Positions 35,385-47,689 of a DNA stretch of 64,000 nucleotides are shown one piece after another. The notes beneath the pieces are model-generated. The model worked only from the letters and a program-made list of their open reading frames with translations. It was not told the DNA's origin and ran no database searches. The position numbers were made by a program, and so were the translations under genes. The stretch covers positions 85,447,114 through 85,511,113 of the forward strand of contig NC_090984.1 of the NCBI RefSeq assembly GCF_041146395.1, given 5' to 3'. The DNA comes from Eulemur rufifrons (Eukaryota; Chordata; Mammalia; Primates; Lemuridae). The first letter of the stretch is position 1; each line of letters starts with the position of its first letter.

Positions 35385-36220
35385 TTAACTAAAGTGTGGA
35401 CCACACCTTATAATTCAGCACAAAAAGTGGAACTGCAAGGTATTACTCAGCTTTTACAAGATGTTCCTTCACCTTAAATATTGTTTGTGACTCACGATAT
35501 ATTGTAAATGCAGTTCTATCTAACCTTAGAAACAGTCAGTATTACAGAAACTGATGAAGTTTCCCAGCTGTTTCAGCAACTTCAGTCGATTATACGGAAT
35601 CATCAGTTTCTACTTTTTATTACTCATATTAGATCTCATACTAATCTTCCGGGCCCATTGGCGGCTGGCCTTGAGAAAATAGATCAGTTACTTGTTGGAT
35701 ATGTTCAAGAAGCAACTCAATTTCATCAATTAGCTCATGTTAATAGTAAAGGTTTCATTAAAAAATTTCACATAAGAAATAATCAAGCCAAGCATATTGT
35801 TTCTCACTGTCCCACTTGCCAAACAATTAATCAGCCTAGTCTTCCTGTGGGGGTTAATCCCCATGGCCTCTCACTGAATGAATTATGGCAAATGGATATT
35901 ACATTCTTGAATTCTGCAAGTTAGGTGTTGTACGTGTTACAATAGATACTTATTCTGGTCCCATTATGGTTACTCCATTCCCTGGAGAAACTGTTCAACA
36001 TGTACTTTCACACTTATACTCCTGTTTTTCAAATATGGAGTCTCAGCCGCCATCAAAACCAAGAACGGCCCTGCTTATAGTACTCACTGTTTTGCAACCT
36101 TTTGCACTAAATGGACTATCAAACACATTACTGGCATTCCTTATAATCCTCAAGGACAAGGCATTATAGAACGTACTCATGAAACCTTAAAATATATGTT
36201 ATTAAAAAAGGGGGAGGAAT
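35385..36220 (+). pseudogene. ERV pol remnant: RNase H end and integrase, no reverse transcriptase
   Basis: After the protease tail the sequence goes directly to an RNase H segment (AQKVELQGITQLLQDV, 35,418-35,466). The integrase zinc-binding part follows (HQLAHVNSKG and HCPTCQT, 35,733-35,826), then pieces of the catalytic core from about 35,886 with a stop after 'NSAS'. The whole reverse transcriptase region, more than 1 kb in related viruses, is missing. The deletion junction is close to 35,370-35,390. Confidence 0.85.
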
Positions 36221-36441
36221 AAAGTCCCCCAGAGATAGAATAAATGCAGCCTTATTTACTCTAAATTTTCTCAATATTCGTAAAGAAGACAATTTAACAG
36301 CAGCAGGGAAACATTGGAATGGGAGTCAACAACTAGACTCTTTTCCTCACCAGCCCATCTGGTAGAAAGCTGATATAGAAAATAAATGGAGAGAAGGATG
36401 GGTAAAGGTGTTGGGTCAAGGTTATACTTGTATTTTGACAG

Positions 36442-38464
36442 ATGACGGACAAACGGTATGGGTCCCCCACAGAAGAATCAAACCCAGAGTGGAAACCTGA
36501 GGGGAAAAAGCAGAAGACGCCACCCTCTACATCTGAAGCCCTGACCAAGGATTCTCAAAGGAAGAAACCAAAGTGCAAGAAGCCCCGATCCAAGAAAACA
36601 CAACAGTCGCAAGCCATGACATGGGGCCAGCTGAAGAAGACCTATGAAGAAGCAGACAAGATACTCGTTCAGACATCTGTACCTAAAACGCCTGCAAACC
36701 TTTTTCTTGCTATGATCAGCGTGGTGAGCATGGCGGTAGGTGTATCTGGCAATCAGACCTATCACTATTGGGCCTATTTTCCTAACCCACCTTTAAATGA
36801 TATTGTTAACTGGGCTGACGCTCCTTTTTTAGTATTCGTTAATGATTCCTCTTGGCTACTGGGACCCTATGACTATCGTGATCCAGTGAAACCCGATGAG
36901 GTAGGCACTAAAATGAACAGATACGAAGTTGGAACAGAGGGCCCTCCCATATGTAATGGTAAAGGTATTCATTGTTTAAAACCTGCTACCCAAACCTGTC
37001 TGGTCACCAGCAAATCAACCAGCAAGAGTAAGGCCTGGTTATTCCTCCTGACTGCCTCTTCTTTTTCTTCTTTTGGACATTCTAAAATCGCACCCACAGA
37101 TGTACCCACTTATAAAGAGGTAATAATTACTGACTCTAAAACCTGGGTCCAGTGGGAAAATTGTAGAGCCCATGTGGGGCGCATTCTTACCAGATCACCA
37201 TTTTACGGTTACGTACTTGATTGGAGCCCTTATGGGCATCCTGCTTCCTCTTGCAATCTTAAAAAATTTTACTGGAAGGGGTCAGAGGTGAGCGGACCAC
37301 TTCCCGGAGCCCGCAGGAGGAAGATGTCCCCAGAGACGTTGGGCCCGGGTGGGGATTGAGCCAGAAAATTAAAAAATTAAAAAAAAAATTTTTTTTTTAC
37401 TGTAATAAAACTGCCACCTCGATGTCTGTAAAAGACACTGGATTTCAAAGTCATATTAGATGGCTCATTGATGATATGAGCCCTCTGGCCGTTCACATTT
37501 TCAATGGCCCTATTCATGATCAATTGTGGAAACTCTCGGCTGCTTTGCACCCTGTACAGGCCCGGGTTAGCACATACATATTGGATACAAACAGTTAGTC
37601 GAGAGTGGACTTTCTATTTGAACTCTACTCATTATATCCAAGCTTGTGTTAAACTGCCTTACTTATTCATGATTGGGCCTGCCGAGTATAATGAACCTTC
37701 CTTCCTTGTGACCCGTAACAACTGTCCTTATTATACCTGTATTGACAATTCCATAAAGTTTAATCCTTACACAGAAACACCTTATATTCTCACAGCCAGA
37801 AGGGTGCTGTGGTTACCTGTAAAAATGAATAGAGTCTGGCACAAAACCCCAGCAATGTTCCTTTTAGACAAACTACTTAACCACATTCTTAAATGTACTA
37901 AAGGATTTATAGGTCTCCTAATAGCAGTTATTTTGGGAATAATTGCTGTGACTGCCTCTGCAGCCACAGCAGGGGTGGCTTTCCATCAAACTGTGCAAAC
38001 TACTGAATTTATTCAGAATTGGCATCATGAAGCAAATCAATTATGGTCCACCCAAAATCAAATTGATAACAAATTGGCTACTCAGGTGGCCAACTTACAA
38101 GAAGCGGTCACCTTACTGGGAGACCAGGTTATAAGCCTACAAAAACAAATTAGACTCCGTTGTGATTGGAATATCACTCAATTTTGTGTTACACCTCGCA
38201 TATGTAATCAGACTCGGTTTTCTTGGGAAAACATTAAAAAACATCTACTTAAGGAAATCTGAAGAAATTGGAAATTTACAACAGGAAATATTAAGTACCT
38301 TCAGTCACAAAGTTGACCTACGCTCTGAGGCTGACATTATTAACAGTATTTCATCTGGAATGGAGTCAGCCCACCCACTTTCTCTTCCTAAGATCTATAG
38401 GAGTTCCGCTGTAGGAACTTTAGTAATTATTTTAATCATTTGCTTGTGCTTACTTATAGTCTAG
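36442..38464 (+). pseudogene. ERV env, broken by frameshifts
   Basis: The frame opens with a long charged leader, including KKPKCKKPRSKK, followed by a hydrophobic segment at about residues 85-103 that looks like the signal peptide. The surface part is open to 37,357 (305 codons) and then ends in an A/T homopolymer stretch (37,363-37,400). The second frame (37,504-38,262) contains the rest of the surface part, a degraded cleavage region, a hydrophobic fusion-type segment at about 37,905-37,985, a coiled-coil-like heptad stretch and a CDWN-type motif. The third frame (to 38,464) carries the C-terminal membrane anchor. At least two frame changes prevent a full product. Confidence 0.9.
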
Positions 38465-38542
38465 AAAAAGCTCTGAAGAAGACGACACTGCGGGGAACAA
38501 TGTCTCTCAGTGATGGCTATCGAACTTCATCAGCTTGCTTCT

Positions 38543-38559
38543 AAAAAGAAAGGAGAAGA
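38543..38559 (+). promoter_or_regulatory. Polypurine tract
   Basis: aaaaagaaaggagaaga, directly before the TGTTG start of the second LTR; fixes the LTR boundary. Confidence 0.88.
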
Positions 38560-39642
38560 TGTTGGGAAACAGGTTAAGAGACATGGAAAGTTTCAGCAGT
38601 TTTGCATGACTTTTGTCTTGAAGGAATCTGTGGGCGTATTACTTCACAGACCAGAAGCTGCTTAGCAACAAGGGAGACAGTCCACCCATCAGGGATGACT
38701 GCAAGGCAGCGACTGGAGCTTGTGCAAGGCAGAGCTCGGCATAGGGCCCAAGGCTAAAAAACTGACTGAAAAATGCCAGCCCAGCAGACAACCTGCAGCC
38801 GGAACTATCAAAAACTTCAAGACTATTCCTGCTTCACTCCTGAGCATATGTCTCACTATTTAGAGAAATAGATTAGATTAGTATGCAGGCTCAGTGTTCC
38901 TGCTTTATGCATTTTTGTCTTTAACTTGTATGCTTAGCTAGGTCTATTCTTAACTTAGGGCTTAAAATGTTTATCTCAGAAAAATTTTGTAACCGTTTAC
39001 TTTTTTTTTTTTTTTTTTTATGAGACAGAGTCTCACTTTGTTGCCCAGGCTAGAGTGAGTGCCGTGGCGTCAGCCTAGCTCACAGCAACCTCAAACTCCT
39101 GGGCTCAAGGGATCCTCCTGTCTCAGCCTCGCGAGTTGTTGGGACTACAGGCATGCACCACCATGCCCGGCTAATTTTTTCTATATATATTTTTAGCTGT
39201 CCATATAATTTCTTTCTATTTTTAGTAGAGATGGGGTCTTGCTGTTACTCAGGCTGGTCTCGAACTCCTGAGCTCAAACGATCCGCCCACCTCAGCCTCC
39301 CAGAGTGCTAGGATTACAGGCGTGAGCCACTGCGCCCAGCCTTGTAACTGTTTACTTTTGTAGACAGAATTAGGTAAGGTTCCATTGAAACCCTTGGGGA
39401 GCCTTGAAACCTACACAAATGATCTGTACACATAATTCTATGACCAAGGACAACTGCTGCCTGTAACAATAAATAGTGATGTGAGACTTCACTTAGTGCC
39501 TCCTGGCTCACGGGAATGCTGGAGGACCCCTGACGTCACCATCACTGTAAACTATACTTGTCTCTGTCTCTATTATTTCCAAATCGCTTGCCACAATCCT
39601 GCCTGGGATCTGTCTTGCTGGGAGTATGGCGATTTACCGGCA
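38560..39642 (+). mobile_element. Second (shared) LTR, with an Alu inside
   Basis: Homologous to 31,765-32,527 in the same orientation. Lengthened by the Alu at 39,001-39,341. AATAAA lies at 39,468-39,473. It acts as the 3' LTR of the first unit and the 5' LTR of the second. Confidence 0.92.
39001..39341 (-). mobile_element. Alu, strepsirrhine type, inside the LTR
   Basis: Reverse-orientation dimer. The flanking direct repeat ttgtaaccgtttac / ttgtaactgtttac lies at 38,987-39,000 and 39,342-39,355 (one mismatch). Confidence 0.93.
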
Positions 39643-39644
39643 AC

Positions 39645-39662
39645 TGGTGCAGCGAGCAGGGT
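39645..39662 (+). promoter_or_regulatory. Primer-binding site, second unit
   Basis: tggtgcagcgagcagggt, two bases after the LTR end; one base differs from the first. Confidence 0.75.
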
Positions 39663-39794
39663 CCTAAGGGCAGAAGGCTTCAGCGGAGTGAAGGAGATTC
39701 CTATAAAGTGTCGAAGAGACCCGGAGAAGCCTTCCAGCCGTGGTGCCCAGAAAGGGTGAGTTCAGCTCTGGGGATTTTTCAGTCAGGATAACAC

Positions 39795-41560
39795 ATGGGG
39801 CAGAATCCGTCTAAATTCACTGAGTACACTGAATTGTTGCAGACTCTGTTACAGAGTTCTGGGGCGGTTGCCAAGCAGAAAACTTTCCAGGATCTATTTC
39901 ATTTAATTTCCAAATACTGCTATTGGTTTCCCCCTCCAGGTACACTCAGACTGTGGCAATGGCTGGCCATCAGAGCACTGTGGCGCGCATTCCACAAAGG
40001 AGAGAAGGTCCTTCTTTCTGTGTGGCAACTCTGCTCCTTAATTACTCAGGCTCTGCAACCATTTCAGTCAGACTCAGACTCTGACAGTGAGATGGCTCAC
40101 TCCTGTCCTAAAATAAAGACAGTAACAGATCCAGAGCTTGGCTATCATACCAAAGAGGAGGTGTTAAATACGATCTTCTGTATGAATCAGGCAAGGATGA
40201 GAAAACGCCATTAAATTCGGTTGTTGGCCCTCAATATGGGTCTAGAATGAATGAAGGAACGGAAGAAATTCTGGAGATGAATTTCCTCCGCCTCCTCCCT
40301 TTGCTCCTTGTGAGACTGAAAAAAGGGAAGAAACATCAGCTAGAGATTTACCTGGCTCCTGCTCCCTCCTCCTTGGCTGCTCTAAGCTCTTGCCCTCTGC
40401 ACCACTGCTTTTTTATGCTGATTCCCAAAACATGATCCACCCTTTAAAAAGGCCTTAAAGAAGGCTCCTACAGAACAAACAGGAGCTCAAGGTGGCATTC
40501 AGGGAGGTATAAAAGAAGCATAGTTAAAAGGAGACCTGGAAGCTTGTCTTTTGCTGGTTGCTGTAGTACAGCCAGATTTGGATTCTGATGATCAAGGCGG
40601 GAGCACGTTGGAGCCCACACTGTGTTCATGAGCCCATCCCATTTAAAACTCTCAATGAATGAAAGCAAGCCTGTGTCTCATGTGGTACAAACTCTCCTTA
40701 CACCAAGGGCTTGCTGGAGGGATTGGCTCAAGCGGAAAGATTAATTTCTTGGGACTGGGTAATGCTTGCCCGTACAGTCTTATCTCCCTTGAGTTTCTTC
40801 AGTTCACCGCCTGGTGGGATGGTGAAGCTGGTCAACAAGCCTGGCTTAACCAGTCCCAAAATCCGCCAATGGATATTTCAGCAGCACAGATTACGGGACA
40901 AGGAAAATGGTTTGGCATAGACACTCAATTGAAATGTGATTATTGCTCAAGTCCCGCAGTGCTGTTTTAGATCGTGGGAAAAGATAATCCTCCCCTGGAG
41001 AAACTGTGCCTTCTTGTGTAAATGTTAAACAAACTGCTAATCAACCATATGTGGATTTTATTACTAGATTGCAAGATGTGGAAAAAACGGTCAGTCCTCT
41101 TGATTTAGGAAATATGTTACATATGTTGGCTTTTGATAATGCTAATTCTGAGTGTCAGCGGCTTTTGTGCCCTTTAAAGTTCGGTGGCGCTCCTTTAGAG
41201 GAATATATAAAAGCCTGTGGGGATGTCGGGTCAGACACTTATAAAATGCAAGTATTGGCTGAGGGTATCTGGGGAATAGGCCCTGGAGGACAAAAAACAG
41301 TCTCTGAATGTTTTAATTGCGGGTGAAAAGGTCATTTGGAAAAAGATTGTAAGCACCCTCCCTCCCTCGAGAACTAATAGTAGTCAGCTGGCCGGTCCTG
41401 CTCCAGGACTTTGTGTTCCCTGTGGTAAGGATATCAGTGGACTAATGAGTGCCGTTCTAAATTTCATGCTGACGGCCACCCCCTTACAGACCAGGAAAAC
41501 AGGAGACGGGGCCCTATGTGGGGCCCCCCAAAAAATAATAGGGTATGAAATAGTGTTGTC
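39795..41560 (+). pseudogene. ERV gag, second unit, decayed
   Basis: The matrix start (MGQNPSKFTEYTELLQTLLQ) is open for 139 codons, longer than in the first unit. The capsid segment around 41,006-41,326 includes CVNVKQTANQPYVDFITRL. The first zinc knuckle at about 41,310-41,352 keeps both leading Cys (CFNCG) but is interrupted by a TGA stop. The second knuckle is frameshifted by a missing base near 41,424. Non-functional. Confidence 0.88.
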
Positions 41561-41574
41561 CAATAGTTTCTGAC

Positions 41575-42077
41575 TTGGCAGTCGCAGACTCAGGAAAGCA
41601 ATGTGGCGATAGACAGCCCCGGCCAGCAGCCCCCACAACAATTTCAAACTTGGATTCCCCAGAATTAAAGGTTACTGACTTGTTGCCTGCCACGAAGGGT
41701 GGTGGGGCATTAGATCTGCTGTACTATGATAATGGTCTTCTATCGCCATCTGCTGGCACATGTAAAGTACCTACAGGTGTATTTGGTCCAATTCCTCCAG
41801 CCACAGTGGGATTAATCATTGGCTGGAGTTCTCTTACAGTGAAAGGAATTTCAGTGCATTCAATTGGGTGTAATTGATTCAGAAATCTCAGGAGAGATTT
41901 CTTTCATGATGAGTTCCACTTCCGATTATCCTATCCATGCTGGAGACCATATTGCAGAACTTCTGTTATTACCTTCTATGCAGATTGTAAAATCTAATGT
42001 TCAAAGACAAGGAGGGTTTGGAAGTACTAGAACTAAAGTATATTGGCAAACTTTTAACAATGGCGAGAGACCTCTTG
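41575..42077 (+). pseudogene. ERV dUTPase, second unit, cut off by the duplication junction
   Basis: Parallels 34,440-34,960 of the first unit, keeping IHAGDHIAELLLLPS and QRQGGFGSTRTK. It ends at about 42,077 just before the protease active site, where sequence matching 8,626 onwards begins. Confidence 0.87.
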
Positions 42078-43444
42078 TAAGGTGTGTAGGATGATCTCTT
42101 TATTCAGAGAAAGACAGGTAAATGGAAGTAGCCTTAAGTGCAACAGGATAATAATATTTCAGTACAATTTAAAAGTCTCAATATTCAATGGAGAAAAATG
42201 CATATATACAGTCAGGCAGAGAGGTTCAGATGTGTAGTATCTGTTTCATTATAGTAAAATGAAAAAATTCCTGGCCAAGAGTTAAAGCTGGATTTCAGTC
42301 TTGGTCATACCATTTATTAGATATCTATCTAATTAAAATGTTTTAAGTGGAAACAGGGGAAAGTATGTTTATAAGTAATACCTACTTACACTATTTTTCA
42401 AAAATTACTAAGTAGGCTTTTTAATATAGGGTCTTTGGAACCTGTTTCCTAATAGTGATTATCTGGGGGTAATTGTTTCTTTTAACAAATTCATAAATCA
42501 TGCTAGTAATTTCAACAAACAAGATAGGGATAGAAGGAAATAGAATGGTTGGACCTCTGGAACAAAAGGAGTTAGTGAATTTCTATGGAATTTTATTTAT
42601 CTCTGTTTATCTTTAAGTTCTTCCAAGTTAAACTAAGTAATTGGCAAAAATAGCCCAGTTAATTTAGTTGAGATTTTTACCTTCAGAAGGACAAATCCTT
42701 TCCAATTAATGAAACATTTTTAAGTTAATAAGTACAGATCTGCAAAATTATTATCCTTTCTATAAACTCTGTGCAACCATTGTAATACATTCTAACCTAA
42801 AGTAAAACCTAAAATCAGGATGTTATCTCAGTATTGAAAATTAATGCCTCAGCAGTTATTGTACTTGTGGAAACCCTAAAATAAAAAACTGTCAGGAAAA
42901 AGGCTGTGGAAAAGAGATCACAGTGCCTCTGAAAAAATATGTGAAATTCCATTATTATGTATTTTAGGGAAAAATGAACATGCATATATAAAAGAAAGAA
43001 TGCTGTAAATAAATTGGCGATTTTCTATGTGGCAGGGAAATTATGCCTAGATCACATAACATTAATTCAGGTGTGTGTACATTGAGTTATTTTTACATAG
43101 CTGGTGACACTGTAAATTAACATAATCCTTTTGGGAAGCAATTTGGCTGTATGTGCCAAGGGCTATAAGAACTTAAGAGTCATTTTGGCCCCCAAATGCC
43201 CTATCTGATGATTTATCATAAAGTCATATGCCCAAAGATGTTCACCGGTTTCCTGACAATGAAAAAGTAGAAATAATCTAGTCAACAGTAGAAGAATGGT
43301 TTAGTAGAGACTATAATCTATTTGCTGGCATGTTGTGTAATCACTAAAAATAACTATGAAAGCCTTATAACAGTCTTGAAAAATGCTATATACCATAATG
43401 TTTAATGAAAAGTACAATGTTCACTGTTTAAAAAAGTGAAGAAG

Positions 43445-44350
43445 AATATACCAAAATTATAATAGCCATGTTAAGTTGGAGAGATGGGCTTTTTCTTTTC
43501 TCTTTCCTTCAAAATGTTTAATAGTAAGGAGCTGTTATAGAAATGTGTTAAAATATTATCACAATGCCAGTCTTAAGAATGATCATAATTGTTTCCAAAA
43601 TATCAGTACTTGTCCCTGAGGCTGCCTCCGAAGAACAAGGACAAGTGCTTTGAGAAGAAAGGAAGAGTTAATTAATTTGCCAGCAAATGAGGAGGTCGGC
43701 ACACTCTCATCTCAAAGTACCAATGTCCTGCCTCTGAGCCAAAGTACAGAGCTTTTAAAGGTTCTGCTTAATTCCATAGTCCCATCTTTGGCTAAAACAA
43801 TCTCATGACCTCTGTCCAGGCAATTCCCCGAAGCCATCTCCTGTGGCACAAAGAACAAAGGACACTCTCCTGCCCCTCCCAACCACTGGCCTGAGGCAGG
43901 GACATAGGTTTTAGTTCTCAAAAAGGGTGAGGGGGTTTTGAGGAGACAGAAAACATTTTTACCCTTTTTCAGGCCATTCTCTCTGTCACATAATTGCCTG
44001 GTAAATTTTAGACATTCTCCATGTGTATCTGGAAGCTCGGAGATTATAAAATCTCAGTGTACTTACATAGTCTGGAAGGTGGGGCAAATTGTTCCCCTAC
44101 TCTAATTGTGGTAGCCATTGTTAATTCCCTGAAAGAGTATTAATCAAACGGTAAAGAGTGGTGGGTGGTGGTGGGGGGAGGCAGATCCAAAAACTCACAG
44201 TTAGCCAAGCTGTAGTATAACGGGGATGGAGTACAGTCTTGCTAGGATGCCAGTGAATTGTGTCCTCCATAAAAATCTCCAAACAGTTCTTCATAGAAGA
44301 GGATTCTGAGCAGTCTGGAGCAATGGCGGTATCGATGAGACTTTTAAAAA
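43445..44350. other. Copy-2-only sequence, LTR-like in part
   Basis: About 0.9 kb absent from copy 1, where two Alus occupy the equivalent place. 43,560-44,000 has LTR-like composition in reverse orientation. Family not named; no gene. Confidence 0.45.
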
Positions 44351-44849
44351 TAATTCACATAAGAAAAGAAATGAATGAGATGGGAAAGTGCTGTCAAAGT
44401 AATGATTTTTTTAAAAAGCAGGACACAAAGCTGTCAAATAGCTTTAATCCAATTTTGAAAAATAAAAATTTATATCTAATTATAATAATTGGTAATAGTA
44501 AGCTCTAGATATATGCCAGCCACTGTTCTGTAAGTGGTTTACTTATTTAATCTTTATAAAAAACCTATGAGGCACTTAGGATTAGGAAACTCAGATTCAG
44601 AGGGGTTAAGTAACTTGCCTTAAAGTAACCTCAAGATCACATATAGAAAGTGGACAAAGAAATAATACTTGGTTAATTCTTAGATCCAGAGGGTGTAATA
44701 ATAGATCATTTTTATTTTCCCCTTTATATGGTTACTTATTTTCCTAGTTTTTGTATACTGAACTTAATATGTTTTATAGTAATAAAATTGTTTAAAAATA
44801 AATTATTCAGATCTTACAATCAATAAGATTACTTGATAAAATAGGACTA

Positions 44850-45530
44850 AATGGAGTGTTGTTTTGCTGGCAACTGAAGGAAATGATGAGGTTCATAAAT
44901 TTGGAAAGGAGAGCTTTATTTCTCATAATGCGTTGCAGCCCACAGGGTGGCCATTCTGACAGGCTGGGAAGCAATAGCCTTGGGCAGAAGCTGAGAGCAG
45001 GTACTTGGAGAGAGGAACAACAGGAACAGGAATTTATACTGAGCAGGGTGGGCAAATATACATATTTAACAAGCTGTAGGACTAGTCATGAATATTTATG
45101 AAAGGAGAAAGATGCACATGTGCAATTGAGCTTCACGCCCTTTCATAGGTGGCCTGCACAAAACAATGGCAGAGTTAGCATGATCTGAGAGTGGAGTTTT
45201 TGGCCCTTTGACATCAGAAGGTGATGCAGAGGACATGAAAACCCTTACTGAACCGCTCCATGGTTGATGGTCCCTTACCAGGAAAGAATGCTGGCCAGTT
45301 GTGCCAGGACTACAGAAAGAGAGGAGCAGCATTAGGTGGTTGTTTGAAATCAGCTGTGGGACAAGTCTTCCAAAGGCTGGTTCTGTTTAACCTTAGGGGA
45401 AAAAGCCTAATGGCAGTTAATGGGGAGGGGGTATAATGAGGCTTGTCTGACCTCCCATCCCATGATGGCTGGGAACTCAGCTTTAAGGTTTCTCTGCGGC
45501 CTCCTTGACCAAGAGGGGGTCTGTTCTCTT
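44850..45530 (-). mobile_element. LTR-like element, family not named (copy 2)
   Basis: Counterpart of 11,560-12,240. Confidence 0.45.
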
Positions 45531-46520
45531 GGTGGGGAGGGGCTTAGGATTTTATTTTTATTCCTCAGTGCTGATATATTTCAACATGAGCGTGCAAAGA
45601 GCATTCGTATCCACTGTTTGATGACACTTTCTTGCAGCTTTGAATAGGGAAATGAAATGACTTAGGAAGTTCTTTGATAAAGTTAGAATGATTTTTTCAG
45701 TGAGTGTGAACATGGGAACACATGCTATAAAAAATATAACTTTACACAAAAGGTCTCCAGAATTAATCTAATATGTACAATTAATCCAATCCTAATCTAA
45801 AGAAACAGCATTGCAGCATCAGCAGTACTGCTACAGTAGCTGGTTTTTTACTCCAATTCCCCATTTTAAAGCAGCATCACTGGCTACTTCTTGGTGCCTG
45901 GACTACTTGGCTCCTAATTTGAATCCACATGTCTCTGACTTGAATGTTTACGCTCTTTCTAGAACACCAGGCTGGCTCTCAAAATAATTATACCCTTTTG
46001 CTTCTCTTTGCTTTCTTTTATTCCAAAGATTAAAGATACACAATACTGAGGCAAATTGCAGTGTACACCTTGGAAAACATATTGATTTAAATTACTTACC
46101 CAGTGAATCATAATTAGTTAATGGCAGAACTGAATCATGAATTTAGATGTACTTTTCCATCTAATAGATCATTATTGGGCACAAACATGTTTTGTCTCTG
46201 TAACAAGACAAATGGGGCCCTATCCTAAAGGATATCTCAATACAGGCAGGAGGGTTATCCATAGTCTGTCAAAGTTGTTTATTGTTGACTCAAGGCACTT
46301 CATTATTTTTGTCGCAAGAGACTTGTGATGCATTGTACTTGTAATGGCATCTGATTTTAGGGAAGAGCGTTGAAAAAACTTCTTTATGATTGCTTTATGC
46401 CATTAGGTATATACTTGGAAGAAGTAGAAGATAACATCTCTGTTTCACAATGATGATAGAATCCCTCAATCAGGGCGAGAACAGGGTTGAACAGCAGCTC
46501 TGAGATTCTATTTATGGGAG
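45531..46520. other. Unassigned sequence
   Basis: A/T-rich; no gene or repeat recognised. Confidence 0.4.
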
Positions 46521-46522
46521 AT

Positions 46523-46663
46523 GGGCCTGGCCTGAAGAGAAAAACTGGAATATAAGAAAATTGAGAATTTATTTAATGAAGCATCGAATTCGAGGGCACA
46601 TTAATTTGGGCCTGGCCTAAAGAGAAAAACTGGAATAGAAGAAAACTGAGAATTTATTTAATG
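46523..46663 (+). repeat. Local tandem duplication, about 86-bp period
   Basis: 'gggcctggcctgaagagaaa...' at 46,523-46,578 recurs with few changes at 46,609-46,663. Confidence 0.85.
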
Positions 46664-46798
46664 TGCCAGCAAATTTGTGGCCACAAAAAAGGTGAGCTGG
46701 GAGAAAAAGAACTAAAGCAGTATAGACTTGCAAAATCTGTTCTTTAGTAAACATCAAGGGCATGGATGGGAAAACTTGTTCTCTGAAATTGTAGAGCT

Positions 46799-46945
46799 GG
46801 CTGGGCACGGTGGCTCATGCCTGTAATCCCAGTGCTTTGGAAGGCTGAGGCTGAAGAATGACTTGAGGTCAGGAATTCAGGACCAGGCTGGGCAACATAG
46901 CAAGACTCCGTCTCAATCAATAAATCAATCAATCAATAAATAAAA
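46799..46945 (+). mobile_element. Alu-related monomer (FLAM-like)
   Basis: A single arm from ggctgggcacggtggctca to tctcaatcaataaatcaatc, with a (TCAA)n-like tail. Confidence 0.8.
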
Positions 46946-47057
46946 TCATAGACCTGAGCTGTTCAACATGGTTGCCACCAGCCACGTGTGGCTATTGAGC
47001 ACCTAAAATGTAGCTAGTGTGACTGAGGAACTGAATTGAAGATTTTACTTTTAAATA

Positions 47058-47509
47058 CAGTTAACCCTTGAACAACATGGGGTTGGGGAAGGGTTGCTGA
47101 CCTGCATGCAGTCAAAAATCCAGGTATAACTTTTAACTCCCTCAAAACTTAACTACTAATAGCCTTCTGTTGACTGGAAGCCTTACGAATAACATAAACT
47201 GTTGAATAACATGTATTTTGTGTGTTATGTATATTATATAATGTATTCTTACAATAAAGTAAACTAGAGAAAAAAATGTTATTAAGAAAACCATGAGGAA
47301 GGGAAAATACATTTACTGTTCATTAAGTGGAAGTGGATCATCATAAAAGTCTTCATCTTTGTCGTCTTCATGTCTCGTAGGGTGAGGAGGAGAAGGCGGA
47401 GGAAGAGGAAAGGTTGGTCTTGCCATCTCAGGGGTGGCAGAGGCAGAAGAAAATTCACATATATGTGGACCCTCGCAGTTCCAACTCCAGTTGTTCGAGG
47501 GTCAACTGT
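47058..47509 (+). mobile_element. Tigger/MER2-type DNA transposon relic
   Basis: The terminal inverted repeats are visible: 'acagttaacccttgaacaac' at 47,058 and 'gttcgagggtcaactgt' ending at 47,509. The interior has no open transposase. About 450 bp, non-autonomous. Confidence 0.85.
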
Positions 47510-47689
47510 AATGTAAATTTGAATTTAAAGCTGGTATTCAATTCAGTTATTGGAAAACTCTTAAATATGTTGGAGCATATTGGGATATATAAATCTTTTT
47601 CAACTGTAAATGTTCTGAATACAAAGCTAATTATTTCCAATGAAAATCTAAAGTTCAAATTGAGATTTGGTTTACTGGATATTTATTTA

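Larger units (their letters stand above)
31765..42077 (+). mobile_element. Class II (betaretrovirus-like) endogenous retrovirus, tandem LTR-internal-LTR-internal
   Basis: Order on the plus strand: 5' LTR, PBS, decayed gag, dUTPase-protease, RNase H remnant, integrase, env, polypurine tract, second LTR, a second PBS, a second gag and a second dUTPase. The second unit stops at 42,077, where segmental-duplication sequence begins. The gag matrix start, paired zinc knuckles, dUTPase in the pro frame, and an env leader with a basic region all place it among betaretrovirus-like (HERV-K/MMTV-type) elements. Every coding region is broken. It was inserted in intron 3 of the galectin-3 copy in the same orientation. 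Confidence 0.93.
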
